Shown piece after piece: positions 63,634-64,000 of a DNA stretch of 64,000 nucleotides. Positions within the stretch are counted from its first letter, which is position 1; every line of letters begins with the position of its first letter. The stretch lies in assembly GCF_001422375.1 (NCBI RefSeq), contig NZ_LMMU01000013.1, positions 33,267 to 97,266 of the forward strand, given 5' to 3'. Both the position numbers and the translations under genes were made by a program. The notes under the pieces are model-generated. The model was not told where the DNA came from and did no database searches. It saw nothing but the letters and a program-made list of their open reading frames with translations. The stretch comes from Methylobacterium sp. Leaf99 (GTDB lineage Bacteria; Pseudomonadota; Alphaproteobacteria; Rhizobiales; Beijerinckiaceae).

Positions 63634-63739
63634 CCGACTCTCCCGTGTCTTGAGACACAGTACCATGGGCGCTGGTGCGTTTAACGGCCGAGTTCGAGAT
63701 GGGATCGGGTTCTGGGCACACCGCTCAAACCACCAGACC
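63634..63739 (-). rRNA. 5S rRNA, truncated second copy
   Basis: About 106 nt on the minus strand match the 5S at 63470-63587 from the 5' end (with one inserted base in GGTCTGGTGGTTTGAG) but stop before the final stretch. The last 12 or so bases that close the terminal stem are replaced by GCGGGGATCTCCGC. The 5' flank (GCCGAACGATGTGCTGCGCC, minus strand) is also repeated. The copy lies closer to the 23S, so it looks like a tandem duplication remnant. Confidence 0.75.
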
Positions 63740-63897
63740 GGCGCAGCACATCGTTGTTCGGCAAGCATTTGGTTGGTCTTTGGTTTCGTTCTTCTGACCG
63801 TCCGCTGATCGGAGCCGCTTTGCAACGGCTGCCGATCAGCTTGGCTCCGCCAGCCTTGCGGCTGCCGGACCAAGTCACGGACACGGATCATGAGAGC

Positions 63898-64000
63898 GAT
63901 CAAGTTCAATCGAGCGATTAGTACTGGTAAGCTCAACGCGTCACCGCGCTTGCACACCCAGCCTATCAACGTGGTGGTCTTCCACGGCTCTCAAGGGAGT
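63898..64000 (-). rRNA. rrl: 23S ribosomal RNA, 3' end (cut by window edge)
   Basis: On the minus strand the last part of the 23S gene is visible: TGGAAGACCACCACGTTGAT, GGCTGGGTGTGCAAGCG, and TACTAATCGCTCGATTG. The gene continues beyond the right edge. The exact 3' end is placed near the ACTTGAT sequence and may be off by a few bases. A hairpin in the 23S-5S spacer (around 63808-63838) may be an RNase III site. Confidence 0.88.

Overview
The window is GC-rich chromosomal DNA of an alphaproteobacterium. Three things point to Hyphomicrobiales, most likely Methylobacterium or Methylorubrum: the tig-clpP-clpX-lon order, the rnr-DUF983-NUDIX run, and an rRNA operon that ends 23S-5S-tRNA-fMet. CtrA-type boxes (TTAA-N7-TTAA) and HWE-type sensor kinases fit the same group. 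Genus is an inference from gene content and style; no marker gene was compared. There is no prophage, insertion sequence or CRISPR array. Most of the window is ordinary housekeeping DNA with small accessory insertions.

Layout, left to right. 1-3.3 kb: the end of a MOSC protein, two small unknown genes, a ClpP-like protein and argB. 3.3-6.8 kb (minus): a four-gene operon siaB-siaC-siaD-siaA (GHKL-type kinase, phospho-switch protein, diguanylate cyclase, PP2C phosphatase). 7.2-10.3 kb: a HAD nucleotidase, a zincin metallopeptidase, an O-antigen-ligase-like membrane protein and DUF2937. 10.4-14.7 kb: two identical tRNA-Asp genes, small secreted proteins, a metallophosphoesterase with a 16-bp tandem repeat against its start codon, and tRNA-Val. 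14.7-21.5 kb (minus): lon, clpX, clpP, tig and tRNA-Leu. 21.6-26.9 kb: a multicopper-oxidase-fold protein lacking most copper ligands, nnr, and glnB-glnA. 27-32.4 kb: a siderophore receptor, a PepSY reductase-like protein, a lipocalin-like protein, an FMN reductase and an unknown. 32.5-38.2 kb: rnr, DUF983, NUDIX, a 28-residue membrane microprotein, class II DAHP synthase and a free-standing sigma-70 region 1.1 protein. 38.2-42 kb: an FdhF/YdeP-type molybdoenzyme and glutathione reductase. 42.1-43.2 kb: an mqsRA toxin-antitoxin pair and rpmG. 43.3-49.1 kb: an MFS exporter and an RND pump with its fusion protein. 49.2-56.4 kb (minus): M48 peptidase with DUF898, cstA with its YbdD partner, two TPM proteins and LemA. 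56.6-63 kb: an Rdx/SelT-like protein overlapping an HWE sensor kinase, a soluble chemoreceptor and a LytM/M23 peptidase. 63.1-64 kb (minus): the distal end of an rRNA operon with tRNA-fMet, 5S and the 3' end of 23S, plus truncated duplicates of both the tRNA and the 5S.

How they work together. The sia operon links a phosphorylation switch to c-di-GMP synthesis. glnB-glnA is the nitrogen-sensing pair, with an NtrC-type palindrome upstream. tig-clpP-clpX-lon is the protein quality-control cluster. The TonB receptor and PepSY protein form an iron-uptake unit. CtrA-type boxes lie in front of the chemoreceptor and of a small gene near the left end, suggesting cell-cycle or motility control. Nothing here is clearly a new large system. 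The most interesting signals are the sia operon, the copper-site-poor oxidase, a pair of small four-cysteine proteins, the orphan sigma 1.1 protein, the half-zinc-site MqsA and the rearranged rRNA operon tail.
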